DNA of 64,000 nucleotides, taken from assembly GCF_050947875.1 (NCBI RefSeq), contig NC_134569.1, positions 13,967,131 through 14,031,130 on the forward strand, given 5' to 3'. Positions 51,850 to 63,744 of this stretch are shown piece by piece. Made by a program: the position numbers and the translations under genes. Source of the DNA: Dermacentor variabilis. Taxonomy: Eukaryota > Arthropoda > Arachnida > Ixodida > Ixodidae. The notes beneath the pieces were generated by a model. The model was not told the DNA's origin, did no database searches, and was given only the letters and a program-made list of their open reading frames with translations. Position 1 is the stretch's first letter. Every line of letters begins with the position of its first letter.

Positions 51850-52360
51850 ACTAGCCCCATTCATTGTTTTACTAAAAGCTAATATAGTTAGTTGCACTGC
51901 TTTTACATAAGGAGGTTAAATGGGCCCCACAACACCTTTTCTTTGAAACGGAAGACACTAGTAAGTGCGACGCGTTTCAGTGAATATACTGTTGCTGCAA
52001 ATATTTTTGAAAAGGGTCCAATAATAATGGGGATATAAAGATGTCTTGCCTATTGGTGTTTCCTTACTTTTTTCCACGGTGCACCTATGGTTACGCTTCA
52101 AACTTGCATCTGACAGAGAGCAAGAAAGAAGTGGCAACAGGATCAGCAGGATGCATTAGCAGCCGCCACTTCCCCATTTGCTGTAGAAGATCCCTGCAGC
52201 ATATAGGCTCCCTCCGCATGCACTGAAATAGTATTTGGCATGTATGTTTGTGGTAGCATCTTCTACAGATGACGGACATTTTCTTATTGTGTAGAAAAAC
52301 TGTTGTTGCACCACTTTTTGATAAACTAGAATATAAATGTTTTTGAATTTGAAGCACAGA
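51850..52360. other. Unassigned AT-rich sequence
   Basis: No gene or known repeat seen. Confidence 0.3.
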
Positions 52361-52365
52361 CACAC

Positions 52366-52604
52366 ATCGCGCTTTAAGGTTGTTGAAAAGCTATTCATAT
52401 TTCTTTTATCACAACTAGTGATCTTATGTTTAAAACTAATCCACACACATAAGGAATATTTATTTTGGTATAATTATATAGCACTCCTGTACTGACTAGT
52501 GCAACATAGACAGCTATTAGAGACAGAGGATCAGTTTTAAACATAAGATCACTAGTTGTGATAAAAGAAATATGAATAGCTTTTCAACAACCTTAAAGCG
52601 CGAT
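52366..52604. repeat. Inverted repeat, 72-bp arms without visible mismatch
   Basis: Left arm 52366-52437 and right arm 52533-52604 are reverse complements over 72 bases by direct reading (ATCGCGCTTTAAGG ... TGTTTAAAACT). A 95-bp spacer separates them (52438-52532). No coding sequence. Such arm identity implies a recent origin or continuing sequence correction. Confidence 0.85.
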
Positions 52605-52774
52605 TGCAAACAAAGCTTTTTAGAAAGAATTGTGCCTGTATATGTAGCTTTCTATAAATTCTAAACAAATGGTTGCTAAAGAACGATGGGATGTTGTGAA
52701 AAAAGAAGGTGCTGAAGGATTTGTGTGCCTTAGAGTAATGTGAAAGGGCTGATTGCTAGGAAAACGTTGCAGGT

Positions 52775-53135
52775 TCATTCATTCAAGTAACTTTATTGAG
52801 TGCCCTGCAATTTGGTAGAGTGGGCCTGGACCCCACCTAGGTTTTGGCCAAGGGTTGTTGGCCCTTGGCGGCTTCTTCGGCTCGCTGGACGGCTCAGAGT
52901 TGGTGCTGCAGGTCTGAAGTGAGCAACGCAAACTCCCAGCATGCGCAGAGGCTGTTGCTGTTTGAGGCTGCATCACCGTTGTTCTGTATCACAGCCGTAC
53001 ATTCCCATAGGATATGCTCCAGGGTGGCTCTAGAATCACAATGTCTGCACTTGTCCGTTGTGTATAAATCTGGGTGTAGTGTAAAAAATAAAACTGCTGC
53101 ATGACAAGATTGCCATAGATGACACACTACAAGCA
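52775..53135 (-). mobile_element. I-group LINE 3' end, 5'-truncated
   Basis: Minus-strand protein 'PDLYTTDKCRHCDSRATLEH' + 'ILWEC' is the zinc-knuckle tail (C-x2-C...H-x4-C) of an I-group LINE. It ends 'DLQHQLWAVQRAEEAAKGQQ', followed by AATAAAG and a TGAATGAATGAA tail. Only the last 360 bp are present. Confidence 0.8.
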
Positions 53136-53139
53136 AAGT

Positions 53140-53840
53140 CGGAAGTTGTCATGTGGTGCAAAAGCAAAGCTTAATCAAAGCCTGACAGAACTCCAACCAA
53201 AATTTATTTAAAAAATCCTGTTTCAGAGCTGAATCAGCTCTTTCAAGAGTAAGATGCTAGGGGCCGGCAGCCGGATATGAAATGCACTGTTTTTAAAATA
53301 AAATTTGCATAGAGTTCTGTCAGTCTTTAATTCAGTTATTATTCCTAACCAGGCAGGTCTGTGCCAAATGTTTGTTTGAAAACAAAGCTTGAATTATTGA
53401 TCTTGTTTTAAAACAACATTGCTCCGAAAATTCATTGTTCACTCCTAATAATCTGCAATGGTCAGTTGTTCTGAAATATGTAGTTAGTCTTCAGTGTTCG
53501 AAAATAATAGTTCCTTTTCAAGTATGAATAGTTACTAATATTCGATTCATATTTGAAACTTTGAATACTCGCCCACCCCTACTTTTAGTGCAAACAATAC
53601 CAATTATATTCTTTTGCACATGCAACTTTTTCACTATTCGGATTGCTTGCAGCAGTCAATATATTGTGTATGCTCCATTTGTAATTCCGATATAATTCAA
53701 ACAAGGAATCTTGGCCAACTTTTCTCGCTGCAAGCCAGCCCAAATCAATGAAATATCGATTCAAAGAGATACAGATGCAGGAGACTGGCAGCAGAGTATG
53801 AAGCATTATGTGATGATGCCCTTGCTGCTAGAGTCCAGTG
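53140..53840. other. Unassigned AT-rich sequence
   Basis: No gene recognised. Confidence 0.3.
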
Positions 53841-53912
53841 TAAGCTGAGCAGTGGCGTAGCCAGAAATTTCATTCGGGGGGGGCTCACCCTGCAGCTCGG
53901 CCCCCTCCTTAA

Positions 53913-54640
53913 GAGGAAGCTTTAGGTCGGGTGCTCCTACCTAAATACATGTAGAAGGGGAATTCGTTTTTCTCGGCAACCACTGCACCAATTTTGACGA
54001 GGTTTGTTGCATTTAAAGGAAAATCTGAAATTCTAGTGGCTGCTGGTTTCGGATTTTTCATTTGGGTTGTCAATTCTTTATCGAAAATTGGCCAAAATCG
54101 CAAAATTTCAGAAAACGAAACTATCTAGTTCATAATTCTGTAACTCAACAATGAAAATTGGCATCACAATTCTGTGAATTGCACCTAATAATACATCTAA
54201 AGCGAACAAAATTGATTGTTACGGATGAATCTCAAAAAAAAAAAAATTACTATTGTGGAAATACGGCTTTTGCAAAATCGTTGTACACAACATGACCAAT
54301 TCACGTAAGCTACAAATTGACATACCAAATTTGTCCGCTTTGACTGTTATAATATATGTCGTTTACAGAACAGCGATATCTGTTCTTGATGCAACGCTAT
54401 TAGTTTGTAAACGTCGTGCTTATATTTTTTTGAACTTTCGAATTTTTCGAAATATTTTAAACAAAATTCAAGCCCTAAATCGAAATTCCACTTCCAATAG
54501 ACACTAGAATTTACCTTTCTCTCTCAAATACAACAAATTTCATTAAAAGCGATCCAGGGGTTATCACAGAAAAGCGTTTCTGCGTTTTACATGCATATGA
54601 ATAAGCCGCGTCGGAGTTGGGCCCGAGCTAACGCTTCCTC
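53913..54640. mobile_element. piggyBac-like MITE (TTAA target)
   Basis: 728 bp between two TTAA sites (53909-53912 and 54641-54644). Inverted ends are GAGGAAGCTTTAGGTCGGG and, reversed from the right, GAGGAAGCGTTAGCTCGGG. TTAA duplication is the mark of piggyBac transposons. AT-rich interior, no coding capacity. Confidence 0.8.
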
Positions 54641-55158
54641 TTAAACAATTTGTCAAGGGATGAAATACATGAATGATAATTGCATTGCCATTGCCAAAGA
54701 TGTTGCAAACGAATTCTTGAATGCTACGCACTGTCAAAACAAGTAAAATATGTATTTTTCATAAAACATACTAGTATGTGCCAAAAATTGTTCAAAATAT
54801 AACTGATATAAATGATTCCATGTTTTTTGTGTATTTAATAAGTAAAGAAAATATCACACGAACTGTAGAATTGTATCAGTCCGAAACCAGCAAAGTACTG
54901 CATGCCACTGATATGAAAAATGTAAAGGCCATGAAATGAACAAGTTTAGGGCAAATATGTTAATGAAACTTGGTCATTCAAGAACTGTGTTTACATTCTT
55001 GTGCATATTCAACGGCCAGTGAAAAATCTCGATGACGCTCTCATTTGTTCCAATGTATTAAGCAGGAGCAGCTGTCACCGGTCGTGTATTGTGAGTAAAT
55101 GCACCGAAATTATAGTCTCAACAGAGAGCACGTATAAAAAGCAGTTCTGCAAAACATA

Positions 55159-56450
55159 TGAGGGCGAGTCAAATGAAAGTGAGCCAATATGAATATATGA
55201 GAAATGGGGTACTTTATTTAAAAGTAGTCTCCATGAGCATTTAGACATTTGTCCTATTGACTAACGAGTCGCGTGATTCCCGTCTCATAAAAGTCCTTGG
55301 GTTGCTGTTTCAAAAAGTCAGCAACTGACTCTTTCACGTTATCGTCCGACATGAATCTGGTTCCCTTGAGCTGTTTTTTTCGGTTGCCCCAAAATGTGGA
55401 AGTCGCAAGGCGACAAGTCTGGGTGGTATGACCGATGTTTCAACGTTTCCCACTTGAACTTTGCCAGTTTTGTATTAACCACATCAGCGACGTAGGGACA
55501 GGCATTGTCGTGGAACCAAGATGACCCCATTCGTCAATTTTCCCTGTCATTTGTTCTTGATTGCGACACGCAGCCGTTCCGGCGTTTCAAAATATAAAAA
55601 AAAATTGATAGTCTCTCAAGAGTTAGCAAATTCTCTCAGTAATGGCCCCTGACGATCGAAAAAAAAAAAAAGTCAACACCACCTTCCCGGCGGAAATGAC
55701 CGCCTTTGCTTTCTTTGGGCGTGATGAATTCGAATGTTTCCACTGTAAGCTTAGCCGTCGTGTCCCAGGCTCGTAATAGTGGCACCATGGTTCGTCCCTG
55801 ATCACAATTTGCAGACAAGTCGTCACCCTCATTGTGATACTGGATCAGATGAGTCAAGGCAGCGCCGAACTTCTCCGTCATTTGGCGGTGGTTCAAAATC
55901 TTGGGCGTCCATTGCGCACACAAGAGCCGATAACCAAGATGTTTATGAATTATGGTGTGATCCGGACCGTGACTGATGTTCACACACTCTGCCAGTTCAT
56001 TGATGCTTATCCTCTGTGCTTGTCTCAACAGCTCATCAAACTTTGCAATTTTGTTAGGGGTGATTGCAGGATGGCTTTGGCTCGGTCTTGGACCATCTTT
56101 GTAACTTTCACGTCCTTCTTTGAACCGCTTGCTCCAACGCTTCACAGTGGCCAATGAAATGCAATGTTCAACGTACACGGCAGCCATGCGGCGACTAATT
56201 TCTTTTTTTAAAATGCCTTCAGCTGTCAGAAACTTCATGGCACCACGCTGTTAAACTTTTGGAGTGTCCATTATGTCACGCAACCATGTTTAACCGAGTG
56301 TATGAAACATTAAGGAGCATTTATCCTCACACCTGCGTGTCACTTTTGTAAATGAGAGATGCCTGTGTGTTACGCGCATGCCTCACAGATAATGAACCGA
56401 ACCATTATTGCGTGGAGTGGGTTGGCTCACTTTCATTTGACTCGCCCTCG
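55159..56450 (-). mobile_element. mariner transposon, complete ends, dead transposase
   Basis: 1,292 bp, the normal size of mariner. Inverted ends share GAGGGCGAGTCAAATGAAAG followed by TGAGCCAA, and TA flanks both sides (55157-55158 and 56451-56452). The transposase runs on the minus strand. It lies within the hAT-like element. Confidence 0.93.
55339..56238 (-). pseudogene. mariner transposase, frameshifted
   Basis: Transposase binds the inverted ends and moves the element by cut and paste. The frame from 56238 begins with the helix-turn-helix DNA-binding part ('SLATVKRWSKRFKEGRESYK', then 'GPRPSQSHPA'). Around 55810 the frame shifts: the first catalytic block 'RDEPWCHYYEPGT' is in the neighbouring frame (55623-55832). 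After an A-rich run near 55660-55671 another shift occurs. 55530-55339 carries 'SSWFHDNACPYVADVV' (second Asp) and 'YHPDLSPCDFHILG' (third Asp), spaced as in D,D34D mariners. At least two indels, so no active enzyme. Confidence 0.9.
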
Positions 56451-56452
56451 TA

Positions 56453-58190
56453 CATTAGGAATACGAAGCTACAACGGAATACGCAAATGCGAAGATACGG
56501 CTTGATAAAGGCCAAAAAAGTATCACTGTAAACAAAGTTCACTGCACGTATACACAAAACCTCGCAACAAGATATTTAAATACACATATAAGTCTCCAAT
56601 AAATCTACGTATCTAAGAAAACGTCACGGTATATAATTAGTCAAACAAGGCAAACAAACATCTTGCACAATCACAGAATCCTAAGGCCCGACCCTCCTCC
56701 CTTCACTCCCCCTGATGTATCGCGCGCGAAGGAAGGCGGCGCGCTTGCTCCCGGCTTTTCTCCTTTGCGCACCCAAGATTGTGTCACCATCGTCAGCTCA
56801 CCCATTCCACCCACCCCCCACCCCTACGCTTTCACTCGCACATACAGCATGCGGTGCTCGGTCACGATATTATCGCCCTCGGACTTTATACAAAACATGA
56901 GGGCAACGGCAGTAATGCGCCTGTAGTGTCCATATAATTGCTATCGCAATAATATAATAAGAGTAGCCGGCAACTGAAGCGTCCAGTGGCACAAAACTTT
57001 CCGCAAAAGAAGAGGTAAGAAAATCGAACTTTCGCCATGCGACAATTTGCTGCCCCGCAACAATGTCTTGTTTTCTATTGTGGGGCGGGGTCACGGGAAT
57101 GAGAAAACGCAAAGGAAAGCATGTTGGTCACAATCAAATGCTTACTTTGGGTACATAATGGGACTACCGAAAGAATATCGAAGAAAACGTGAAACGCTTG
57201 GTCCACAAAGAACCATACGCATACTGCTCGGCATCCTACACAGGCGAGACAAAAGTTTCTGAAGAGGTTGCGCTCAAGCGAACGCGATGCAATCCGTCGA
57301 GTCCCCATAGTGACAGCGGCGAGCGACCATTGTTTCTTTTTGTTGTCTGCTAGCCAAAAAGCGTCGAAAATTCTGCCAGGCGAAAATCCACTCTGCCAGA
57401 ACAAACCGAACGCGCACCAAAGTGCGCCGCGCGGTGGTCGGAGTAACACGAGAAAAACGTATGCGCTCTGGCTAGCTCTGGCAGCGCACGGTTAGGGCAG
57501 CGACAACAAAAAAATTGAAGAGGCTCAATGTGTCCTTGTGAATAAAAGTCAAAGTAGAAAAAATAAATAAGGACGTAGTTACCTTGGCTGGCTTTAGTGT
57601 CTTGACATGGATGCTATGGCGTAGGCGAAAAAAATGTTTATATTTTTTATGTGACATGACACCACAATAGAACCACCACAACGCTTCATCTTATCGGACC
57701 TCGCTGTGTGCTTTGTCGACTTGTCTGATAGTGTGTTGATTTGGCTTGTCTCGTTGTATGTTCCTATGCAAGACTTTAGAAAATCAGTGTACTTTTAGCA
57801 TCAAATGTTTATAACAGCATTAATCCCACAAAGCTCCGCAATTGAAAATCTAAAGCACAACGTTGGAAATGTCAATGCACCTTTCACATCAAAAGTCTAT
57901 GGGAACTTTATATCCGTAAAGTTTCGGAATTGAAATCCATGCGCTCCGTAGATTCCGCGGCCTCCGCGAGATGCCGCAGGTAGCTCTTTCGCCATCAAAA
58001 CGCCCTTGAAACTTTGTGCTCAGATTGGGCTGCTTGCGTTATGTGACGCCCGGTACATGGACGAACCGTGAAATCCAGCCCCAGTTCGCAATGTTTGCGG
58101 TGAAATGTCTTTTCGAGCGTGAAAAAGACATTCTAGATAAAATCCAGGATGATTTCCGGTGCCGAGGGTAGCTTTTGTAGGCGGTGCATG
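56453..58190. other. Unassigned part of the hAT-like span
   Basis: Includes C-rich and GC-rich stretches (56680-56860) and AT-rich ones. Short frames on both strands (for example 57075-57449 minus) show no family features. ATTGCTATCGCAAT at about 56936-56949 is a short palindrome. Confidence 0.3.
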
Positions 58191-58269
58191 GACAGCACGA
58201 AAAAATTTCGGGGGGGGGGGGGGGCTGAAGCCCCATAAGCCCACCCCCTGGCTACGCCCCTGAAGTTGA

Positions 58270-58975
58270 GGAAAGGGAGTTCATCCTTCAATTGCAATTT
58301 TCTAGAGACAGCTTTAAAACAATGACTAAGCCAATTTAGTACATTCAATTATAGTACTTTCAGGATTTGCCATTAAATGAGTCATTTTATCAACATTCTA
58401 GCAAACTAATGTCATGAAACCAATAATGTGAAATAAATATATTTATACAATGGTTACCCGGCATGCTGCATCGCCACATGCAATCATCTCTGCTTACTGA
58501 TATGAACAGTTATGCCACAGTACCAATTTTCTCTTGGCCTTGGTAGCTACTTACTCAAAGCTGCACACCAGATGAGTGACACCCTACCACACGGTGCTAA
58601 AAGACGTGTCATTTTATGTGCACCAACTACGGACAAACAGTTAAACAAAATTTAGTGTGTCTATGGAATAATTTAAATTTTACTATGCGTGCAAGGTATG
58701 ACAGTGTCCATTATGTGTGATGGGTCTGCAAGGTAGGTAGCTCTTGGAAACTGCTGAAACCTCTTGAAACATGTTCAAAATTTGTTTAGCAATACAGTCT
58801 ATCAAGTGGGTTCGTTCATTATACTCGAGTAGTGAACAGAGCACTAAACAAATTCTAAAAAAAAAGAAAAGGAACACAAGCTCCTGTTTAAATTTGTATG
58901 TGTAATGGTACCACAAGCTGCTTCTTTCATTATTCTAACAGCACCCAATTAAAAAATTCAAGGTTCAGAGCTTCC
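58270..58975. other. Unassigned AT-rich sequence
   Basis: No gene recognised. Confidence 0.3.
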
Positions 58976-58979
58976 AAAT

Positions 58980-59562
58980 ATTACTTGTATAAAGGGGACT
59001 TATTCGGGTCATAGAGCAGCCGTGACAAACGCAGCATGAGCAGGTAGGGCGCAGCCGGAGAAAGACCTGGGTACGAGCCACACGATGGCAACAGGGCTTT
59101 TCAGTGCGCCGATCTTCTTCCTCACAATCGCCCCCGGTATGAAAGAGTAGCCGTCCTGGTGACCTAGGGAGAGGTCAGTGGATCGCAATATGGCTCGAGG
59201 CAGTTAATGCGGACAGTCTCTCGACCGTGACGATGGAGATTGGAAAATGGCGATACAGGTTTGACCAGGTAATTAACTGGTGATGTTTGAGCAAGCATCT
59301 GGTAGGGCCCATAGTACTCTGGAAGGAGCTTGGACGAATGGCCAGGAGCAGCAACAGGTGGGACCCAAAGCCACATGAGGCAGTTGATGGTGAAAGGGTG
59401 AGGAGGTGGTTTGAGGTCATGACACTGTTTTTTGACAGCACTGTTGAGCAGATATCAAATAACGGGCCAGTTGTCGGCATTTCTCAGTGTGCTGAGTGAA
59501 GAACTGGGTACAAGCCACACAATGGCAACTGGGCTTTTCAGCATGCCGATCTTCCTCACACT
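58980..59562 (-). mobile_element. Internally deleted Gypsy LTR retrotransposon remnant
   Basis: On the minus strand: an LTR-start fragment beginning TGTGAGGAAGATCGG (59560 down to 59499), then the end of integrase (59490-59164), then a purine-rich GGGGGCGAT and a second LTR start beginning TGTGAGGAAGAAGATCGG (59126 downward). The two LTR starts share about 60 bp (GGGCTTTTCAG, GGGTAC.AGCCACAC on plus) with several differences. Most of gag-pol is missing, so this is a deletion product of a second Gypsy family unrelated to 12296-18291. Confidence 0.7.
59164..59480 (-). pseudogene. Gypsy integrase C-terminal fragment
   Basis: Reads 'MWLWVPPVAAPGHSSKLLPE' then 'YYGPYQMLAQTSPVNYLV' and 'GRETVRINCLEPYCDP', the post-catalytic region of Gypsy integrases, where a YxGPY block is usual. 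The catalytic core is absent. It ends at a natural stop near 59164. Confidence 0.75.
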
Positions 59563-59564
59563 TG

Positions 59565-61480
59565 CTTTTGACTGAACATTGCAGTATACTACAATAATTA
59601 GAGCTTGCACAAGGCTCTAAGGTCCATGCAAAGCGCGGCTGCTTGATGGCTGTTTCAAGTGCCTGCCGCTCAGCCACAAATACTTTCTTTAATCCTCTAT
59701 TCTAAATGAAAGCCTATCGTCTGCTGTGTAATAAAGTAGCTTCTTTAGTGCGAGAAGCAAGCCATTTTAATTACACATCATGCACCAGGCTGCGTGTAAA
59801 TTCCATGTCATCAACTCCTCCCAGCGCAATGAAAGCTATGTGCCTTGTCGGAAAACCAGAAATGAGAACTCAACGCTGTTCAACTAGCGTTGAGTAGTGG
59901 AGGATCAGCAGACAATAATGGACATAATCACAGGCAGCAAAAAAAAAACTAGCCGCAGCAAAGCACGGTGCTGGTATGATGTTGCACAGTCACTTTTCAT
60001 TATTTCTAAAGATTGACCTGTTTTGCACAAATTCCTGTGATCATTAGCCTATTTGCTCATACCCCTGCAAACCAACTGAGCATGCAATCATGCAACTCTG
60101 CTTGTAAACTGTTCAATGAGCCTGTTTTAATAACGATTTACCACCTTTAGTTTTTAATGCATTGAAAATTATTCCATCCAAAGATATTTTTATAGACAAT
60201 TCATACCTAATTCAATTCCCCCTTTGTGGTCACACAGTGGCTATATTGTTCATATTCAAAGGAGATTTGTTCCTCAGCTACAACGGTCACGTCCTGATGG
60301 GGACACAAAGCAAGAACATTTGTGTACCATGCTTTCAGTGTGTGGTACAAGAACGCCAGGTGTTTCAAACTATTAAAGGGACCACGAGCCTCTTGTAGCC
60401 CTGTGTTTCTATTGGACATTAATAAAAAATACAAAATCAGTTCAGATTGACATAGCACCCTTGCAAGACTCCAACAGCATTTATATGGCAGAGTACAATT
60501 TCAGTATTAAACAAGAAAATGAAGGCAAGACTCTCCTTTTACAATATTTGTGCCAAAGCAGCAGCAGCACTGGTATCTTATCATGATGTTACAGATTTAG
60601 ATGTTCTTTTTGCGTGCTTGGGCTATTTTTGTGTAAGAAACATATCAAAACAAATTAGGTTGCAGCCTTGCATCCTTCAGAATGCAAAGTAATTCATGTT
60701 CACCGATAAACTACTAACTGCTCATAAATAGATGTTGTAAAAATATGCAACGTCATCAGGATGCATCATATCGGAACATGAAGGTTGCTTAGCAACTAAA
60801 TTTTGTCAATTCTCTGGATTGCCAAGGCTCCCCTCCCAACAAAGACTGTCCTCCCAACATTAAAAATTGTAATTTAAGAGTTCAGCTGAAGATTCTTTAA
60901 TGCCCCTTTAAACCCTACACAAAGTGTATTTAACCGAAACATAACTGTTCAAAAAAAAAAAAAAAGAAACTACAGAACGAAACTATTTTCATTTCTGGTT
61001 GACCACCTTTATTGAAATTTTTCATCAATTGATTGACTGCACTTGTGGTTCAACCATGCTACCTCACTTGTAAATGCACATGGGCTTGCTGTCATTTTAG
61101 CAGAGGCAATTTTGAATGTGGCTTGTTAAGGGGCAAGCATGTTAGTAATACCCGTGAGCATTTGATATTGGTGATCGTCAAACAGTTCACTAGTGTGGAA
61201 GACTAATATAATAATTTAAATAAAGAAATGCTAACTGGGCAGTCACTCTTGATTACACTGGTAAAAAAACTGACGTAGGTGCAATATAAATGACATCCGA
61301 CGTATTGCTTGCGAGGTTCCACAGGAGAAACCAAAAATGTCTTCTTGGTTCTACATTCTGCTTGTAAATCAAATCAGATCAAAACAATCACACTCCTATC
61401 CTTGAGACCACAGAGGTGTGACAGCAGCCAACAGCACTAGAGTCCACTATTAGCGACGAGAATTTAGAGTGGTGCCCACA
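59565..61480. other. AT-rich sequence, no gene seen
   Basis: Short frames only (for example 60162-60398 plus, 60207-60458 minus). No RNA or transposon ends were recognised. Confidence 0.35.
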
Positions 61481-61484
61481 CGCG

Positions 61485-61515
61485 AGTGACGTCACGGCCA
61501 GGACGTCACTCGCTC
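61485..61515. promoter_or_regulatory. Palindromic CRE-like sequence
   Basis: GCGAGTGACGTCACGGCC followed by AGGACGTCACTCGC forms an inverted repeat holding one perfect TGACGTCA (CRE/ATF consensus) and a GACGTCA half. No gene start is known next to it, so function is uncertain; it could be part of a repeat. Confidence 0.35.
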
Positions 61516-61599
61516 CTGCTCGCTCGGCTGCCGCAAGCGTTCATTTCCTTCATTTCCTTTCCTTCGCTTGGGGTATGAGTGGCTCGAGCCGTAGTTATC

Positions 61600-62232
61600 G
61601 AAGGATATCGAAGGTAGCGAGGCACTAGAAGTGGTAAGGAAATACATCTACTTAGGGCAGGTAGTGACCACGGATCCGGATCATGAGACTGAAATAACCA
61701 GAAGAATAAGAATGGGCTGGGGGGCATTTGGCAGGCATTCTCAAATCATGAACAGCAGGTTGCCACTATCCCTCAAGAGAAAAGCGTATAACAGCTGTGT
61801 CTTACCAGTACTCACGTATGGGGCAGAAACCTGGAGGCTTACGAAAAGGGTTCTGCTGAAATTGAGGACGACGCAACCAGCTATGGAAAGAAGAATGATG
61901 GGTGTAACTTTAAGGGATAAGAAAAGAGCAGATTGGGTGAGGGAACAAACGCGGGTAAATGACATGTTTGTTGAAATAAAGAAAAAGAAATGGACATAGG
62001 CTGGACATGTAATGAGGAGGGAAGATAACCGATGGTCATTAAGGGTACGGACTGGATTCTAAGGGAAAGGAAGCATAGCAGGGGGCGGCAGAAAGTTAGG
62101 TGGGCGGATGAGATTAAGAAGTTTGCAGGAACAACATGGCCACAATTAGTACATGACCGGGGTAATTGGAGAAGTATGGGAGAGGCCTTTGCCCTGCAGT
62201 GGGCGTAACCAGGCTGATGATGATGATGATGC
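61600..62232 (+). mobile_element. RTE-type LINE 3' end
   Basis: The plus-strand frame 61631-61999 reads 'KYIYLGQVVTTDPDHETEIT', 'RRIRMGWGAFGRHSQIMN', 'CVLPVLTYGAETWRLTKRV' and 'QPAMERRMMGVTLRDKKRAD', the thumb and C-terminal region of RTE-type RTs. A stop (61998-62000) precedes the 'AGHVMRREDNRW' block. The element ends with a GATGATGATGATGATG tail, the trinucleotide tail typical of RTE elements. 5'-truncated. Confidence 0.85.
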
Positions 62233-62239
62233 CTTATTT

Positions 62240-63740
62240 CTGCTGCCATGCCTGAACCACAGTTCCTTCTTCTAAAGCGCGTGAGTCGAGAAAATTTGCA
62301 GCTTGGATATCGCAAGCTATGTAGCGTTGAAGGGACCTACTGGTTTTGCAATGCATATATGCGCCGTGCCTGTCTATAAATTTTGAGTAAAAAGAATATC
62401 TGTAAACTCAACACGCAAACTTGTGTATGATGCTTCACTGAACACTTAACATACTCTTAGTACTTAGATATGAGAGACATTGCACTTCACATGGAAGAAA
62501 AATCTTAGTATTTGGTGTCAACATGTTATCCGTGTTAGAAAGACACTGCCCAGCAAAGCAGTCATCGTGATTCTTATTACTCTAGTGAGTTGTTCTAGTC
62601 AATTATGGCCACTTTATTGATGCGTAAAGGATAGAGCTAGGCACGCATTTTGTATGAAAAATTTGCTGCTACTTTCGCCGCTCTCTGAAACAAGCCCCCA
62701 TAAAACGAATTGCTCATGGCTGCTAACACGACGGCCTGTCATATAGAGCATTTACATAGTTAATTCACAAATACAATAGAAGAAATTACCTGAAAGAAAC
62801 GTTTCGTGGTTAAGATCGAGAGCCAATCAATTGCAAGCAATGAAATGTTTCATGGTGGCGCTCAGTAGCCCCCTCATGCAACGGAAGCAACTGACTGCCG
62901 TTATGGCGAAGCATGCATTGTTTGCACAACCAATCAGTTCACTACAACTTTCTATTGAAACCATGAGGCAGTTATTTACAGCGCCAACTGTAATGCCCAA
63001 AGCATACTCAAAGTACTACTGCGCAGCTTCAGCTGCCTATAAAAGCAAAATTCAAGTACCTTCTGCCTCACCCTATCCCGATCCGGCGTCGTTTAATTAT
63101 ACATACGGAGAACTATTCACTTCATCAGAAAGTAAAAGAGAACCTCACAAACCTTCATAAGGAAGACACCACTTACATATTTCACTTGATTTTTGACCCT
63201 GCACCAGGAAATTATGATTTTTTCAATATGTCTCATACTACTAATGAATGACGCTTCAGCTTCTTTCTAGCTGCAGCCACATGGTCCAAAAGGCATATTT
63301 CACTAAGATATTTGAGCCGAGCAGCTGTGTCAGTTCGCCAAACAGATTAGTCGTGCGTATTCCTCAAGCAACAAACACCAATGAATTGCTCGAGTTGAAC
63401 ATACACCACGGAAAAGAGTATATATATTGGTAAATTCCTTTTCGTATTCTGCAAGCAGCTCTAAGCTTCAGTTAGCTTTACTTCAAATTACTGCCACTTA
63501 AAATAAATGCGTGAATAACCGGCTAATATTGAGAAGCAGTTAAAGAAGCAAGTGGTGCTGGTAGAATCTAAACTGCAGTGTTAGTTAAGTCCTCGTATTA
63601 CTGCTGAGGATTTCTGTGAAGAAATGTAAAAATTCAATATTTTACCATGAACCAGTCGTAGTGAGCAAACCTGTTTTAGCGGATCAAGATCAAGGTAACT
63701 GTTGTAAACTGAAGGAATCTTTAACAGTCTCGGAAGAGAA
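62240..63740. other. Unassigned AT-rich sequence
   Basis: A 109-codon plus frame (62831-63160) has no recognised domain or signal peptide and is probably a chance frame. Nothing else was seen. Confidence 0.3.
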
Positions 63741-63744
63741 CAGC

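Larger units (their letters stand above)
53850..58262. mobile_element. hAT-like element enlarged by nested insertions
   Basis: Left end CAGTGGCGTAGCCAG and right end CTGGCTACGCCCCTG are inverted with one mismatch. AAGCTGAG (53842-53849) and AAGTTGAG (58263-58270) flank them, an 8-bp duplication with one change. Both ends carry G-rich runs just inside. The 4.4-kb span contains a piggyBac-like MITE and a mariner. What remains after removing them is about 2.4 kb with no transposase, so this is a non-autonomous element. Further unrecognised insertions may lie in 56460-58000. Confidence 0.7.

Noticed and set aside
57075..57449. A 124-codon minus-strand frame and a possible zinc-finger (THAP-like) reading on plus at 57047
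   Set aside because: The cysteine spacing does not fit any zinc-binding domain I know and stops interrupt it; left unassigned.
62831..63160. A 109-codon plus-strand frame
   Set aside because: No domain, signal peptide or codon pattern that separates it from chance; its surroundings look non-coding.
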